Both the position numbers and the translations under genes were made by a program. Shown piece by piece: positions 1-5,863 of a stretch of 5,863 nt of DNA (position 1 is its first letter; every line of letters begins with the position of its first letter). This DNA comes from Roseburia sp. (GTDB lineage: Bacteria; Bacillota; Clostridia; Lachnospirales; Lachnospiraceae). The notes under the pieces were generated by a model. The model made no database searches, had not been told where the DNA came from, and saw only the letters and a program-made list of their open reading frames with translations. The stretch is from NCBI GenBank assembly GCA_017626625.1, contig JAGAIK010000502.1:1-5863 (forward strand), written 5' to 3'.

Positions 1-447
1 CCCGAGCATTTTTACGAAACGATTATTCAGTACCGGAAACGGCTTTCGAGGTATCATTCTTATTATGAGCAGTTGATTAATATGGGATATTTTGTCCAGA
101 GCAGCTACGGGCAGAAATTGACGCCGGAGGAAAAGAACCTGTGGCAGCTTTATGTGAAGCGTGCGGAGCGGCTTCATGACCATGTGGAAATGCTGCGGGA
201 ATATCTGATTCAGATACGGGAACTGTACCAGTCGCTGATTGCAGTGCAGCAGAATAAGGTGATGAGCTTTCTTACCATCGTTACCACCATTTTTCTGCCC
301 CTGACGCTGATTGCCGGGTGGTATGGAATGAACTTCCCCAATATGCCGGAGTTTCGCTGGAAATATTCTTATCTGGCGGTGATTATCATCAGCCTTATGG
401 TGATTGTGTTAGAGATTTTTTATTTCAAAAAGAAAAAAATGCTGTGA
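1..447 (+). CDS. corA: CorA-family divalent cation transporter, C-terminal part (5'-truncated by the window edge)
   Basis: The reading frame is open from base 1 to the TGA at 445-447, giving the last 148 residues; the start lies upstream of the window. CorA proteins are pentameric inner-membrane channels for Mg2+ (sometimes Co2+ or Ni2+), with a large cytoplasmic domain and two C-terminal helices. Here a long charged helical stretch (visible residues about 1-86, the stalk helix region) leads into TM1 (about 87-108), directly followed by the signature YGMN, with GMN at visible residues 109-111. A short external loop NMPEF follows, then TM2 (about 123-143) and a lysine-rich cytoplasmic end. This order and the GMN motif are diagnostic of the CorA/MIT superfamily. 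The loop has MPEF where classical CorA has MPEL, so the exact ion is not certain, and a ZntB-like or general CorA-like exporter cannot be excluded. No convincing terminator follows the stop. Confidence 0.93.
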   Translation, partial: PEHFYETIIQYRKRLSRYHSYYEQLINMGYFVQSSYGQKLTPEEKNLWQLYVKRAERLHDHVEMLREYLIQIRELYQSLIAVQQNKVMSFLTIVTTIFLPLTLIAGWYGMNFPNMPEFRWKYSYLAVIIISLMVIVLEIFYFKKKKML

Positions 448-521
448 GAGGAAACTGAAATCCCGGCGAAGAAAAGGCAGAAGCTTCGATAGAAAATGTT
501 TCTTAAATTTCGCATATTTTC

Positions 522-550
522 GAGACAACGTTTTACTTCTGTTATATAAT
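522..550 (+). promoter_or_regulatory. Sigma-A-type promoter for the 76-residue protein gene
   Basis: A perfect -10 hexamer TATAAT lies at 545-550, and GAGACA at 522-527 matches the last four bases of TTGACA. The spacer is exactly 17 bases and the surroundings are AT-rich. Transcription would start near 557, leaving a leader of about 80 bases before the ATG at 637. The sequence match is direct; use of the promoter is inferred. Confidence 0.6.
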
Positions 551-569
551 AAAAAACATAGAAAACAGA

Positions 570-607
570 CCGTTTTTCCCGTTAGGTGAATATGCGGGAA
601 ACTGCGG
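570..607 (+). promoter_or_regulatory. Leader hairpin upstream of the small-protein gene
   Basis: TTTCCCG (575-581) and CGGGAAA (595-601) form a perfect 7-bp stem with a 13-base loop. An outer CCG (570-572) can pair with CGG (605-607) across a small internal loop. The structure sits inside the predicted leader, about 13 bases before the ribosome binding site at 621-626. No T-run follows, so it is not a simple terminator. It could affect RNA stability or translation, or it could be incidental; it does not match a riboswitch class I recognise. Confidence 0.4.
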
Positions 608-636
608 ATAACAAGAGAAAAAGGAGAGAACATTTT

Positions 637-867
637 ATGATGAATCCAAATTCCATTATGAAAATAATGAATGCAAAAAATAAATTTACCCAGAACCATC
701 CGAAATTTTCGGCGTTTTTAGGGGCGGCGTTTTCCGGCGGCATTCCGGCGGGGACGATTGTGGAGATAACGGTGACAAAACCGGGGGAAGAACCCATCAC
801 CACCAATATGCGGGTGCAGCAGTCCGATTTGGATTTAATGCAGGAACTACAGGAGCTTGCAAAATAA
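637..867 (+). CDS. Small conserved-looking protein of unknown function, 76 residues
   Basis: I chose ATG 637 because AAGGAG (621-626) lies 10 bases upstream. The frame stays open back to a GTG at 586, but that start would add a 17-residue highly charged stretch and has no good ribosome binding site. The ATG at 640 is an equally spaced alternative. The protein has a basic N-terminal helix with the stretch FTQNHPKF near residues 18-25, then a Gly-rich turn (GGIPAGT), a beta hairpin (IVEITVTKPGEE... then TNMRV) and an acidic C-terminal helix (QQSDLDLMQELQELAK). It has no signal peptide, membrane segment or cysteine, so it is probably a soluble cytoplasmic alpha/beta protein. The helix-hairpin-helix layout resembles small uncharacterised proteins that I recall being common in Lachnospiraceae, but I cannot name a family or function. 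It has its own promoter and leader, which favours a real gene. Confidence 0.8.
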   Translation: MMNPNSIMKIMNAKNKFTQNHPKFSAFLGAAFSGGIPAGTIVEITVTKPGEEPITTNMRVQQSDLDLMQELQELAK

Positions 868-884
868 AATCTTCGGCGATTTTT
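866..884 (+). terminator. Weak possible rho-independent terminator after the small-protein gene
   Basis: AAAATC (866-871) can pair with GATTTT (878-883) around a six-base TTCGGC loop, and the right arm runs into a T-tract (880-884). The arms overlap the stop codon and the stem contains only one G-C pair, so termination would be weak. If it does not work, the glucosidase downstream could be co-transcribed. Confidence 0.3.
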
Positions 885-892
885 GTTGAATT

Positions 893-912
893 TGCAGTGT
901 ATTTTGTCTGCA
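893..912 (+). promoter_or_regulatory. Inverted repeat upstream of the glucosidase, possible operator
   Basis: TGCAG (893-897) and CTGCA (908-912) are perfect 5-base arms separated by 10 bases. They lie about 90 bases upstream of the GH31 start, where a sugar-responsive regulator site could be expected. It does not match the catabolite-repression (cre) consensus. A TATGAT hexamer at 946-951 could be a -10 box, but I see no good -35 at the right spacing, so the glucosidase promoter is not assigned. Confidence 0.2.
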
Positions 913-1002
913 TTTTCAAGGGTATCTTCTCAAAGGCAGATATTGTATGATGAGGAAAATAAATGATACGAATTATTTGGGAATGAACGAGGGAGAAACA
1001 GT

Positions 1003-3255
1003 ATGCTTGGAAAATTAATTTCACACAGAACCGAGGGGAATGAGGTAAAACTCACATTTGAAAAGGGCGAGGCGGCGCTCCGTGTCCTGACACCGGAAAT
1101 CATCAATGTATTTTTGCCGAGGGAGACGAAAGACCACCGTTCGAAAGCCATTGAGGGTGAGAAGGCGCAGAACGTAACCTTTACGGTAAAACAGGAGGGG
1201 GAGGCGCTGGTGGTTTCCACGGAGAAGCTGACGGCAAAGGTCTATGATAACTTTTATGTGGATTTTTACAAGGCGGACGGTGTGCTGCTCTGTGAGGACG
1301 ACCGGCAGGGACGTGTCTTTACCGAACAAATCAGTGAACGTTTTATTGAATTTTTAAAGGCAGAGGGACATGAGGTACCGGAGGCAAGCGACTTCCATTA
1401 TCCGGTGGAAGTGGTGAAAAAAATGCAGGGGGACGAGAAATTTTACGGGCTTGGAGATAAGACCGGATTTTTAAACAAGCGGGATTACGAATATGAAAAC
1501 TGGAACTCCGATATTCCCCTGGCGCATACGGAGGGCTACCGGGCACTGTACAAGTCCATTCCGTTTCTGATTACCTTAAGCGGCAGCGGGGTGTACGGAC
1601 TGTTTTTTGATAACACCTATAAATCTTATATTAACCTCGGAAAAGAAAATGAAGGCTATTTCTATTACGGTGCCGAGGCGGGAAACTTAGATTACTATAT
1701 GATTGCCGGAGAAAAGATGACGGACGTTGTTTCCGGCTACACCTACCTGACGGGGCGGACGCCGCTGCCGCAGCTTTGGACGTTAGGGTATCATCAGTCC
1801 CGCTGGGGCTACGAATCGGCGGAGGATATCCGGGAGGTTGCGGAGAAATACAGGGAGCTTAAGATACCCTGCGACACCATTCATTTTGACATTGACTATA
1901 TGGACGGCTACCGGGTATTTACCTGGAACAACAAGGACTTCGGGGAGCCGGGAGCCATCGTTGCCGAGATTGCAGAAAAGGGCTTTAAAACCGTCTGTAT
2001 CATCGACCCCGGGGTGAAGTTAGACGAGGGGTATGAGAAATATGATGAGGGCATTGCAGGAGATTATTTTGCAAAGACGCCGGAGGGTGAGGTCTACGTC
2101 AATGCTGTCTGGCCCGGAGACGCCGTTTATCCTGATTTTGGAAAACCGGGGGTGCGAGACTGGTGGGGAGGCAGCCAGAAATTTCTCACAGACCTTGGGG
2201 TGCGGGGCACATGGAATGATATGAATGAGCCTGCAAGCTTTCGGGGAGAGCTGCCAAAGGATGTGATGTTTACCGACGAAGATATGCCGCTGCCCCATGC
2301 GGCAATGCACAATATTTACGGGCATCTGATGTCGAAAGCCACCTACGAGGGATTGAAGCGGGTGGATGGAAAACGTCCCTTTGTCATTACCCGGGCATGT
2401 TATGCGGGAACCCAGAAATACTCCACCGTATGGACGGGGGATAACCAGAGCCTTTGGGCGCATCTGCAGATGGCAGTGCCCCAGCTATGTAACCTGGGAA
2501 TGAGCGGATTTGCCTTTGCGGGAACGGACGTGGGAGGCTTTGGAGCGGACTGTACGCCGGAGCTTTTGTGCCGCTGGGTGCAGGTGGGAGCGTTTTCCCC
2601 GCTGTTTCGCAATCATTCCTCGAAAGGAAGTACCTATCAGGAGCCGTGGCAGTTTGATGAAAAGACCATCGCCATTAACCGGAAATTTATCGAGCTGAGA
2701 TACCGTCTGCTGCCCTATTTTTACGACTTATTCCATGTCTGCGAGGAGACGGGACTGCCTGTGATAAGACCGTTGGTGCTCCATTATGAAAATGACCCGG
2801 AAACCTGGAATTTGAACGGGGAATTTCTGGTGGGAGAGAATCTGTTAGTGGCTCCGGTGTTAGAGCAGGGAATGACAAAGAAACTGGTTTATCTGCCGGA
2901 GGGTACCTGGTATGATTTTGAGACGAAAAGGCCTTATGCAGGAAAACAGTATTACATGGTGGATGCGCCTTTGGATACCTGTCCGATGTTTGTGAAGGAG
3001 GGCACGATACTTCCTGCTTTTGAGCCGATGCAGTATGTGGGAGAGACGCCGTTAGACGTACTAAAGCTTATGGTATTTCCGGGAGAGGGACGCTATGTGC
3101 ATTACCAGGATAACGGAGAGGATTTTGCCTACCAAAACGGGGAATATAATTTATACGAATTTACCCACCGCAAAGAGGAAAGTGCAGAGGAAGTGGAGAT
3201 AACGATGCTCCATGAGGGATATGCACGCTATCGGAAAATCGAGGTGCTGTCTTAA
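1003..3255 (+). CDS. GH31 alpha-glucosidase, cytoplasmic
   Basis: This is a complete 750-residue glycoside hydrolase family 31 enzyme, a retaining exo-acting enzyme that releases glucose from the non-reducing ends of alpha-linked gluco-oligosaccharides. ATG 1003 is supported by AGGGAG at 990-995 with a 7-base spacing. An N-terminal beta-sandwich spans about residues 10-250 and includes YGLGDKTG near 148-155. The catalytic barrel begins near LWTLGYHQSRWGY (about 258-270). DIDYM (296-300) lines the pocket. The nucleophile is Asp406 in WNDMNEP and the acid/base is Asp480 in WTGDN, with Arg464, the TDVGGF stretch (508-513) and RNHS (536-539) also present. C-terminal beta domains start near 595. 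The WNDMNEP form fits alpha-glucosidases rather than YicI-type alpha-xylosidases, which have KTDFGE. There is no signal peptide, so it probably acts on imported oligosaccharides. The preferred linkage (alpha-1,4, alpha-1,6 or other) cannot be read from the sequence. No transporter or regulator gene adjoins it. Confidence 0.95.
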   Translation: MLGKLISHRTEGNEVKLTFEKGEAALRVLTPEIINVFLPRETKDHRSKAIEGEKAQNVTFTVKQEGEALVVSTEKLTAKVYDNFYVDFYKADGVLLCEDDRQGRVFTEQISERFIEFLKAEGHEVPEASDFHYPVEVVKKMQGDEKFYGLGDKTGFLNKRDYEYENWNSDIPLAHTEGYRALYKSIPFLITLSGSGVYGLFFDNTYKSYINLGKENEGYFYYGAEAGNLDYYMIAGEKMTDVVSGYTYLTGRTPLPQLWTLGYHQSRWGYESAEDIREVAEKYRELKIPCDTIHFDIDYMDGYRVFTWNNKDFGEPGAIVAEIAEKGFKTVCIIDPGVKLDEGYEKYDEGIAGDYFAKTPEGEVYVNAVWPGDAVYPDFGKPGVRDWWGGSQKFLTDLGVRGTWNDMNEPASFRGELPKDVMFTDEDMPLPHAAMHNIYGHLMSKATYEGLKRVDGKRPFVITRACYAGTQKYSTVWTGDNQSLWAHLQMAVPQLCNLGMSGFAFAGTDVGGFGADCTPELLCRWVQVGAFSPLFRNHSSKGSTYQEPWQFDEKTIAINRKFIELRYRLLPYFYDLFHVCEETGLPVIRPLVLHYENDPETWNLNGEFLVGENLLVAPVLEQGMTKKLVYLPEGTWYDFETKRPYAGKQYYMVDAPLDTCPMFVKEGTILPAFEPMQYVGETPLDVLKLMVFPGEGRYVHYQDNGEDFAYQNGEYNLYEFTHRKEESAEEVEITMLHEGYARYRKIEVLS

Positions 3256-3263
3256 AAAGGAGG

Positions 3264-3291
3264 CACGGGAAAAAGATTTTTTCATAAGATA
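3264..3291 (+). promoter_or_regulatory. Sigma-K-like (mother-cell sporulation) promoter candidate
   Basis: CATAAGATA at 3283-3291 matches the Bacillus sigma-K -10 consensus CATAnnnTA at every fixed base. CACG at 3264-3267 matches three of four bases of the -35 consensus (mACm), with a 15-base spacer, slightly shorter than the usual 16-17. The predicted start near 3298 gives a leader of about 20 bases before the GTG at 3320, just covering the ribosome binding site at 3308-3313. No sigma-A -35 hexamer fits this position. The motif is short and AT-rich, so chance is possible. Confidence 0.4.
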
Positions 3292-3319
3292 TAGTGATGT
3301 TATCTATAGGGAGTATAGA

Positions 3320-3814
3320 GTGGACTATAATCAGGAACAATTTTTCAGGATGCAGTTAGGAGCTCCGAAAATGCCTTTTTATATGACCTATCCCATGCAG
3401 AATTTATATCTGACGGAGATGGAATATGAGAAGGATATGGACCGTATGAAAGAATTGTATCCGCGGGAAGTGAAACGGATACTCGAAATCGTAGAGGACG
3501 AATGCGATAAAATGGAGTACGAGGGCAGCCTCATGTTTGACGAATATCCCGACCGTCTGATGTTAGAGCAGGTGGTTGACCGGATTTACGGACGGTTAGA
3601 GCAGCAGGAGCCGGATATGGAGGCAGAACAGTACTGGGGAGGAATGATGACGCCCCCGCCGCCGGGGAGACCGGGGACACCGCCTCCGCCGGGGAGACCC
3701 GGAACACCGCCCCCGCCGCCGCAGCATGGAATGCGCCCGCTCATCGGCGTACTTTTGAACAATGAAATGTACCGCAGAAGATGCCGGCACAGAAGGTGCC
3801 GCCGCGGGTGGTAG
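3320..3814 (+). CDS. Pro-rich repeat protein with Arg/Cys-rich tail, 164 residues; possible spore-surface protein
   Basis: I chose GTG 3320 because AGGGAG (3308-3313) lies 6 bases upstream; the protein then begins MDYNQEQFF. The frame is open further upstream into the glucosidase gene, but no start there has a ribosome binding site, and the ATG at 3350 has none either. Residues about 40-95 are an acidic helical core: YP at 47-48, a central ECDKMEYEGS, DEYPDR at 74-79 and VVDRIY at 85-90. Residues 111-137 are three 9-residue repeats, TPPPPGRPG twice and then TPPPPPQHG. The end (138-164) is a hydrophobic helix LIGVLLNNEMY followed by a tail RRRCRHRRCRRGW. It has no signal peptide or long membrane helix. 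I do not recognise a named family. Core, flexible linker and basic Cys-containing tail, together with a sigma-K-like promoter upstream, suggest a spore coat or sporulation protein; this is inference. Confidence 0.8.
   Translation: MDYNQEQFFRMQLGAPKMPFYMTYPMQNLYLTEMEYEKDMDRMKELYPREVKRILEIVEDECDKMEYEGSLMFDEYPDRLMLEQVVDRIYGRLEQQEPDMEAEQYWGGMMTPPPPGRPGTPPPPGRPGTPPPPPQHGMRPLIGVLLNNEMYRRRCRHRRCRRGW
3650..3730 (+). repeat. 27-base in-frame tandem repeat, three copies (Pro/Gly/Arg linker)
   Basis: The units are 3650-3676, 3677-3703 and 3704-3730. Each codes for Thr followed by a run of prolines. Units 1 and 2 give identical peptides (TPPPPGRPG) but differ at several third codon positions. Unit 3 diverges after the prolines (QHG instead of GRPG). 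Silent differences between identical peptide units suggest the repeat is old and selected at protein level. It is locally very GC-rich compared with its surroundings. Confidence 0.85.
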
Positions 3815-3904
3815 GCTTTTGCCAAAGGGCAGGGACTGCATTTATTAAGAAAAAAGAAAGATTGCCATTTAATTATTGCGGATTTATGGAAAAATGAATA
3901 CAAT

Positions 3905-3942
3905 ATAGCTATCGCAAAAAAATGCGGTAGCTATCTTTGTTT
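3905..3942 (+). terminator. Rho-independent terminator
   Basis: ATAGCTATCGCA (3905-3916) pairs with TGCGGTAGCTAT (3923-3934) over 12 bp with a single G-U wobble and a six-A loop. A T-rich tract follows (3936-3942, TTTGTTT). It lies about 90 bases after the stop of the Pro-rich protein and ends the upstream transcription block. The A-rich stretch on its left side is weak, so it most likely works in the + direction. Confidence 0.88.
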
Positions 3943-4055
3943 GATAGGAAAATTTTGGTGCACTGATGTATTGCGGGTTTGCCTGCGTTGTTTGTGCAAA
4001 AGAAATTGGTGAATATAGAGATTGTGGATTTCAGATAGATTTAGGAGGGGCAGCC
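3943..4055 (+). promoter_or_regulatory. Upstream region of the large exported protein gene, with a weak promoter candidate
   Basis: No gene is supported between 3815 and 4055. The best promoter candidate here is TTGTGC (3992-3997) with TATAGA (4014-4019) at a 16-base spacing; both hexamers are poor matches. The strong ribosome binding site AGGAGG (4043-4048) lies 7 bases before the GTG at 4056 and decides that start. Two similar short words, TTGGTGCAC (3955-3963) and TTTGTGCAA (3991-3999), occur here, with no assignable function. Confidence 0.3.
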
Positions 4056-5863
4056 GTGCAGAAAGGTGCAGTGAAAGCAGCCGTTATAGTTGTGATATTT
4101 CTTGTGTCAGTGATGATTTTTGAAATGCTGACAAACCATGTAAACGAAGATTTGACTACAGAAATGCCGGAAGCGACTTTGCCGGTTATTTCTTTGTTTG
4201 CCGGAGAGACGGAAATCAATGAGTTGTACGGGTATCAGAGCCAGATGAATGCGGCGTATATGAGAGATACCATTACTCCGGTGGACGAGAGCCGCAGGCT
4301 GTCCGTGCAGATAAAAACCTATCAGACGGCAGTGGACGGCATTTCCTATGAAATCCGCAGCCTTGACGGGGAACGGCTGATTGCCAATGCGGATGTGACG
4401 GAATATCAGGAGGATAAGGGCAGGATAGATGTGGAGCTTGAGATACAAAACCTGCTGCAGAAAGGGGAAGAATACCTGCTGCTGATCAAATTAAACAGCG
4501 GGGATAAAAGCATTTCCTATTATACCAGAATTATGGAGCCGGAGGAAAACCACATCGCGGAATGCTTGGAATTTGTGCAGGAGATCAATGAAAAGACCTT
4601 TAACGATGAGACTTCCGGAACTTTATCCACCTATATGGAAAAGACCACAGGGGACAACACCACCCTGCATTTTGTATCGTTAAATTCTTCCTTAAAGCAG
4701 ATGGCATGGGCAAATTTTGAGGGAGAGCCCTTTACGGTGCCTGTGCCCTCTATCAAGGAGATGACCGATACCTACAATGTGATTGTGTTGGAATATGTGG
4801 TGTCTAGCATTGGAGAAAACGGCGAGAGCGAATATTTCAATGTGGAGGAGTATTACCGTGTGCGTTACACCTCAAACCGGATGTATCTGCTGAATTTTGA
4901 GCGTACCGTCAATGAGATTTTCCGGGGGGAGACGGCGGGGCTGTATGAAAATTATATCCAGCTTGGAATCCGCTCGGAGGATGTGGAGTATGCGGCAAAC
5001 GAGGCGGGAACCATCGTGGCGTTTGTACAGGAGGGAGAACTGTGGTGCTATAACGAGACGGAGAATAATCTGGCAAAGGTGTTCAGTTTCCGCGGATATG
5101 AGGGAATTGACAGCAGGGAAAATAACGGAAACCACGACATTAAGGTGGTCAGCATCGACGAAGCGGGAAGCGTGGATTATATTGTATACGGCTACATGAA
5201 CCGGGGAACCCACGAGGGGGAAGTGGGAATTTCCGTTTATCACTATGACGGACTTTCGAATACCAACGAGGAACTGGTATTTCTTCCCTCCGACAAATCC
5301 TTTGAGGTGATGAAATCGGAATTAGGGCAGTTGATGTTCGTCAATGAGAGCGGCTCCCTTTACCTGATGATGGCGGGAACCGTTTATGAGATTGATTTGA
5401 ATACCTTGCAGGTAAAGGAGTTAATCAAAGACCTGCAGGACGGCAATTATGCCATGTCAGATTCCAAGGGGCTGTTTGCGTGGACGGAGGAAGAAAAAAG
5501 CAGCACCATACATGTCATGAATTTTGCCACCGGAGGGAGCATGGATATTACCGAGGGCGGAAACCAGTACGTGAAGCCCTTAGGTTTTATGCAGGAGGAT
5601 TTCGTCTACGGCATTGCAAACCAGGCAGATATTTTTGAGGACGCAGCGGGCAATGTGACCGTGCCTATGTACCAGATTAAGATTGCGGATGTTTCGGGAA
5701 ACGAGCAGGAAATATTAAAGACTTATGAAAAGAACGGTTATTTTGTTTCTGGGATTGAAATTGAAGATTATACCATGTACTTAAACCGGATTCAGTACAA
5801 CGGCACTGCCTATGTGGAGGCGGAGCGGGATATGATTATGAACCGGGAGGGAGACAGCCTGAA
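4056..5863 (+). CDS. Large signal-anchored extracytoplasmic protein with beta-propeller-like repeats, unknown function (3'-truncated)
   Basis: 602 codons are visible with no stop before the window edge. GTG 4056 has AGGAGG 7 bases upstream. An in-frame ATG at 3966 would add 30 residues but lacks a ribosome binding site and would bury the signal sequence. The N-terminus has Lys3 and Lys7 followed by a hydrophobic segment at residues 8-22 with no lipobox or clear signal peptidase site, so it is probably an N-in signal anchor with the rest outside the membrane. Residues about 65-155 look like a beta-sandwich (for example YEIRSLDGERL and EEYLLLIKL), then a mixed linker. From about 308 on there are recurring blade-like units near 312-340, 358-395, 420-448, 463-498 and 508-550, each with a pattern like AGTIVAFVQEGELWCYN or GSLYLMMAGTVYEIDL. 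This resembles a WD40/TolB/PQQ-type beta-propeller. No catalytic motif is visible. I do not recognise a named family. A surface binding or envelope-assembly role is a guess that depends on the downstream genes. Confidence 0.88.
   Translation, partial: MQKGAVKAAVIVVIFLVSVMIFEMLTNHVNEDLTTEMPEATLPVISLFAGETEINELYGYQSQMNAAYMRDTITPVDESRRLSVQIKTYQTAVDGISYEIRSLDGERLIANADVTEYQEDKGRIDVELEIQNLLQKGEEYLLLIKLNSGDKSISYYTRIMEPEENHIAECLEFVQEINEKTFNDETSGTLSTYMEKTTGDNTTLHFVSLNSSLKQMAWANFEGEPFTVPVPSIKEMTDTYNVIVLEYVVSSIGENGESEYFNVEEYYRVRYTSNRMYLLNFERTVNEIFRGETAGLYENYIQLGIRSEDVEYAANEAGTIVAFVQEGELWCYNETENNLAKVFSFRGYEGIDSRENNGNHDIKVVSIDEAGSVDYIVYGYMNRGTHEGEVGISVYHYDGLSNTNEELVFLPSDKSFEVMKSELGQLMFVNESGSLYLMMAGTVYEIDLNTLQVKELIKDLQDGNYAMSDSKGLFAWTEEEKSSTIHVMNFATGGSMDITEGGNQYVKPLGFMQEDFVYGIANQADIFEDAAGNVTVPMYQIKIADVSGNEQEILKTYEKNGYFVSGIEIEDYTMYLNRIQYNGTAYVEAERDMIMNREGDSL

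Noticed and set aside
467..488. CGAAG/CTTCG pairing after the CorA stop as a terminator
   Set aside because: It has only five base pairs with a 12-base loop and no T-run; too weak to call.
2020..2463. Minus-strand open frame of 147 codons inside the glucosidase gene
   Set aside because: It lies opposite the conserved catalytic core of GH31, including the codons for Asp406. It shows no recognisable domain, and the + strand protein fully explains the region.
1003..3255. GH31 enzyme as an alpha-xylosidase (YicI type)
   Set aside because: The nucleophile motif is WNDMNEP rather than the KTDFGE form seen in YicI-type alpha-xylosidases.
3820..3840. Short TGCC/GGCA hairpin just after the Pro-rich gene
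   Set aside because: It has a four-base-pair core extended only by G-U pairs and no T-tract. The strong terminator at 3905 explains the transcript end.
3586..3903. Minus-strand open frames opposite the Pro-rich repeat
   Set aside because: They are Gly- or Arg-rich products of reading the GC-rich repeat backwards, with no ribosome binding site or coherent fold.
3966..4055. Upstream ATG extension of the large exported protein by 30 residues
   Set aside because: There is no ribosome binding site near 3966, and the strong AGGAGG before GTG 4056 places a normal signal anchor at the N-terminus.
4897..5199. A + strand frame of 100 codons and a minus-strand frame of 123 codons (4872-5243) within the large exported protein
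   Set aside because: Both overlap the long continuous frame from 4056. The + strand one is rich in Arg and Trp, typical of an out-of-frame reading, and neither shows a domain.

Overview
The window looks like chromosomal DNA of an anaerobic Firmicute, most likely a Clostridia/Lachnospiraceae-type gut bacterium. The reasons are strong AGGAGG-type ribosome binding sites, two GTG starts, moderate GC with AT-rich intergenic stretches, a CorA transporter, a cytoplasmic GH31 alpha-glucosidase, and small proteins of a kind I associate with this group. This placement is inferred from style and content; there is no rRNA or other marker gene here. All supported genes are on the + strand.

Layout. (1) 1-447: the 3' end of a CorA-family divalent-cation transporter with its GMN signature and both C-terminal membrane helices. 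(2) 448-636: an intergenic stretch with a good sigma-A-like promoter (522-550) and a structured leader (hairpin 570-607) ahead of a 76-residue protein of unknown function (637-867). (3) 868-1002: a weak possible terminator and a short inverted repeat, then a complete 750-residue GH31 alpha-glucosidase (1003-3255) with both catalytic aspartates. (4) 3256-3319: a short gap that contains a sigma-K-like promoter candidate. It precedes a 164-residue protein (GTG start at 3320) with an acidic helical core, a three-copy Pro/Gly/Arg repeat and an Arg/Cys-rich tail. I suspect a spore-surface or sporulation role, unproven. (5) 3815-4055: no gene; a convincing rho-independent terminator (3905-3942) separates the first block from the next gene. 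(6) 4056 to the window end: the first 602 codons of a large signal-anchored extracytoplasmic protein, probably an N-terminal beta-rich domain followed by beta-propeller-like repeats. Its 3' end lies outside the window.

The genes do not form an obvious pathway. The cation transporter, the small protein, the glucosidase and the Pro-rich protein look like separate or loosely coupled transcription units. The glucosidase has no sugar transporter or regulator next to it here. The large exported protein begins a new unit after the terminator, and its role probably depends on genes beyond the right edge. I found no CRISPR array, tRNA, rRNA, insertion sequence or clear defence system. The least explained parts are the Pro-rich protein with its promoter and the large surface protein.
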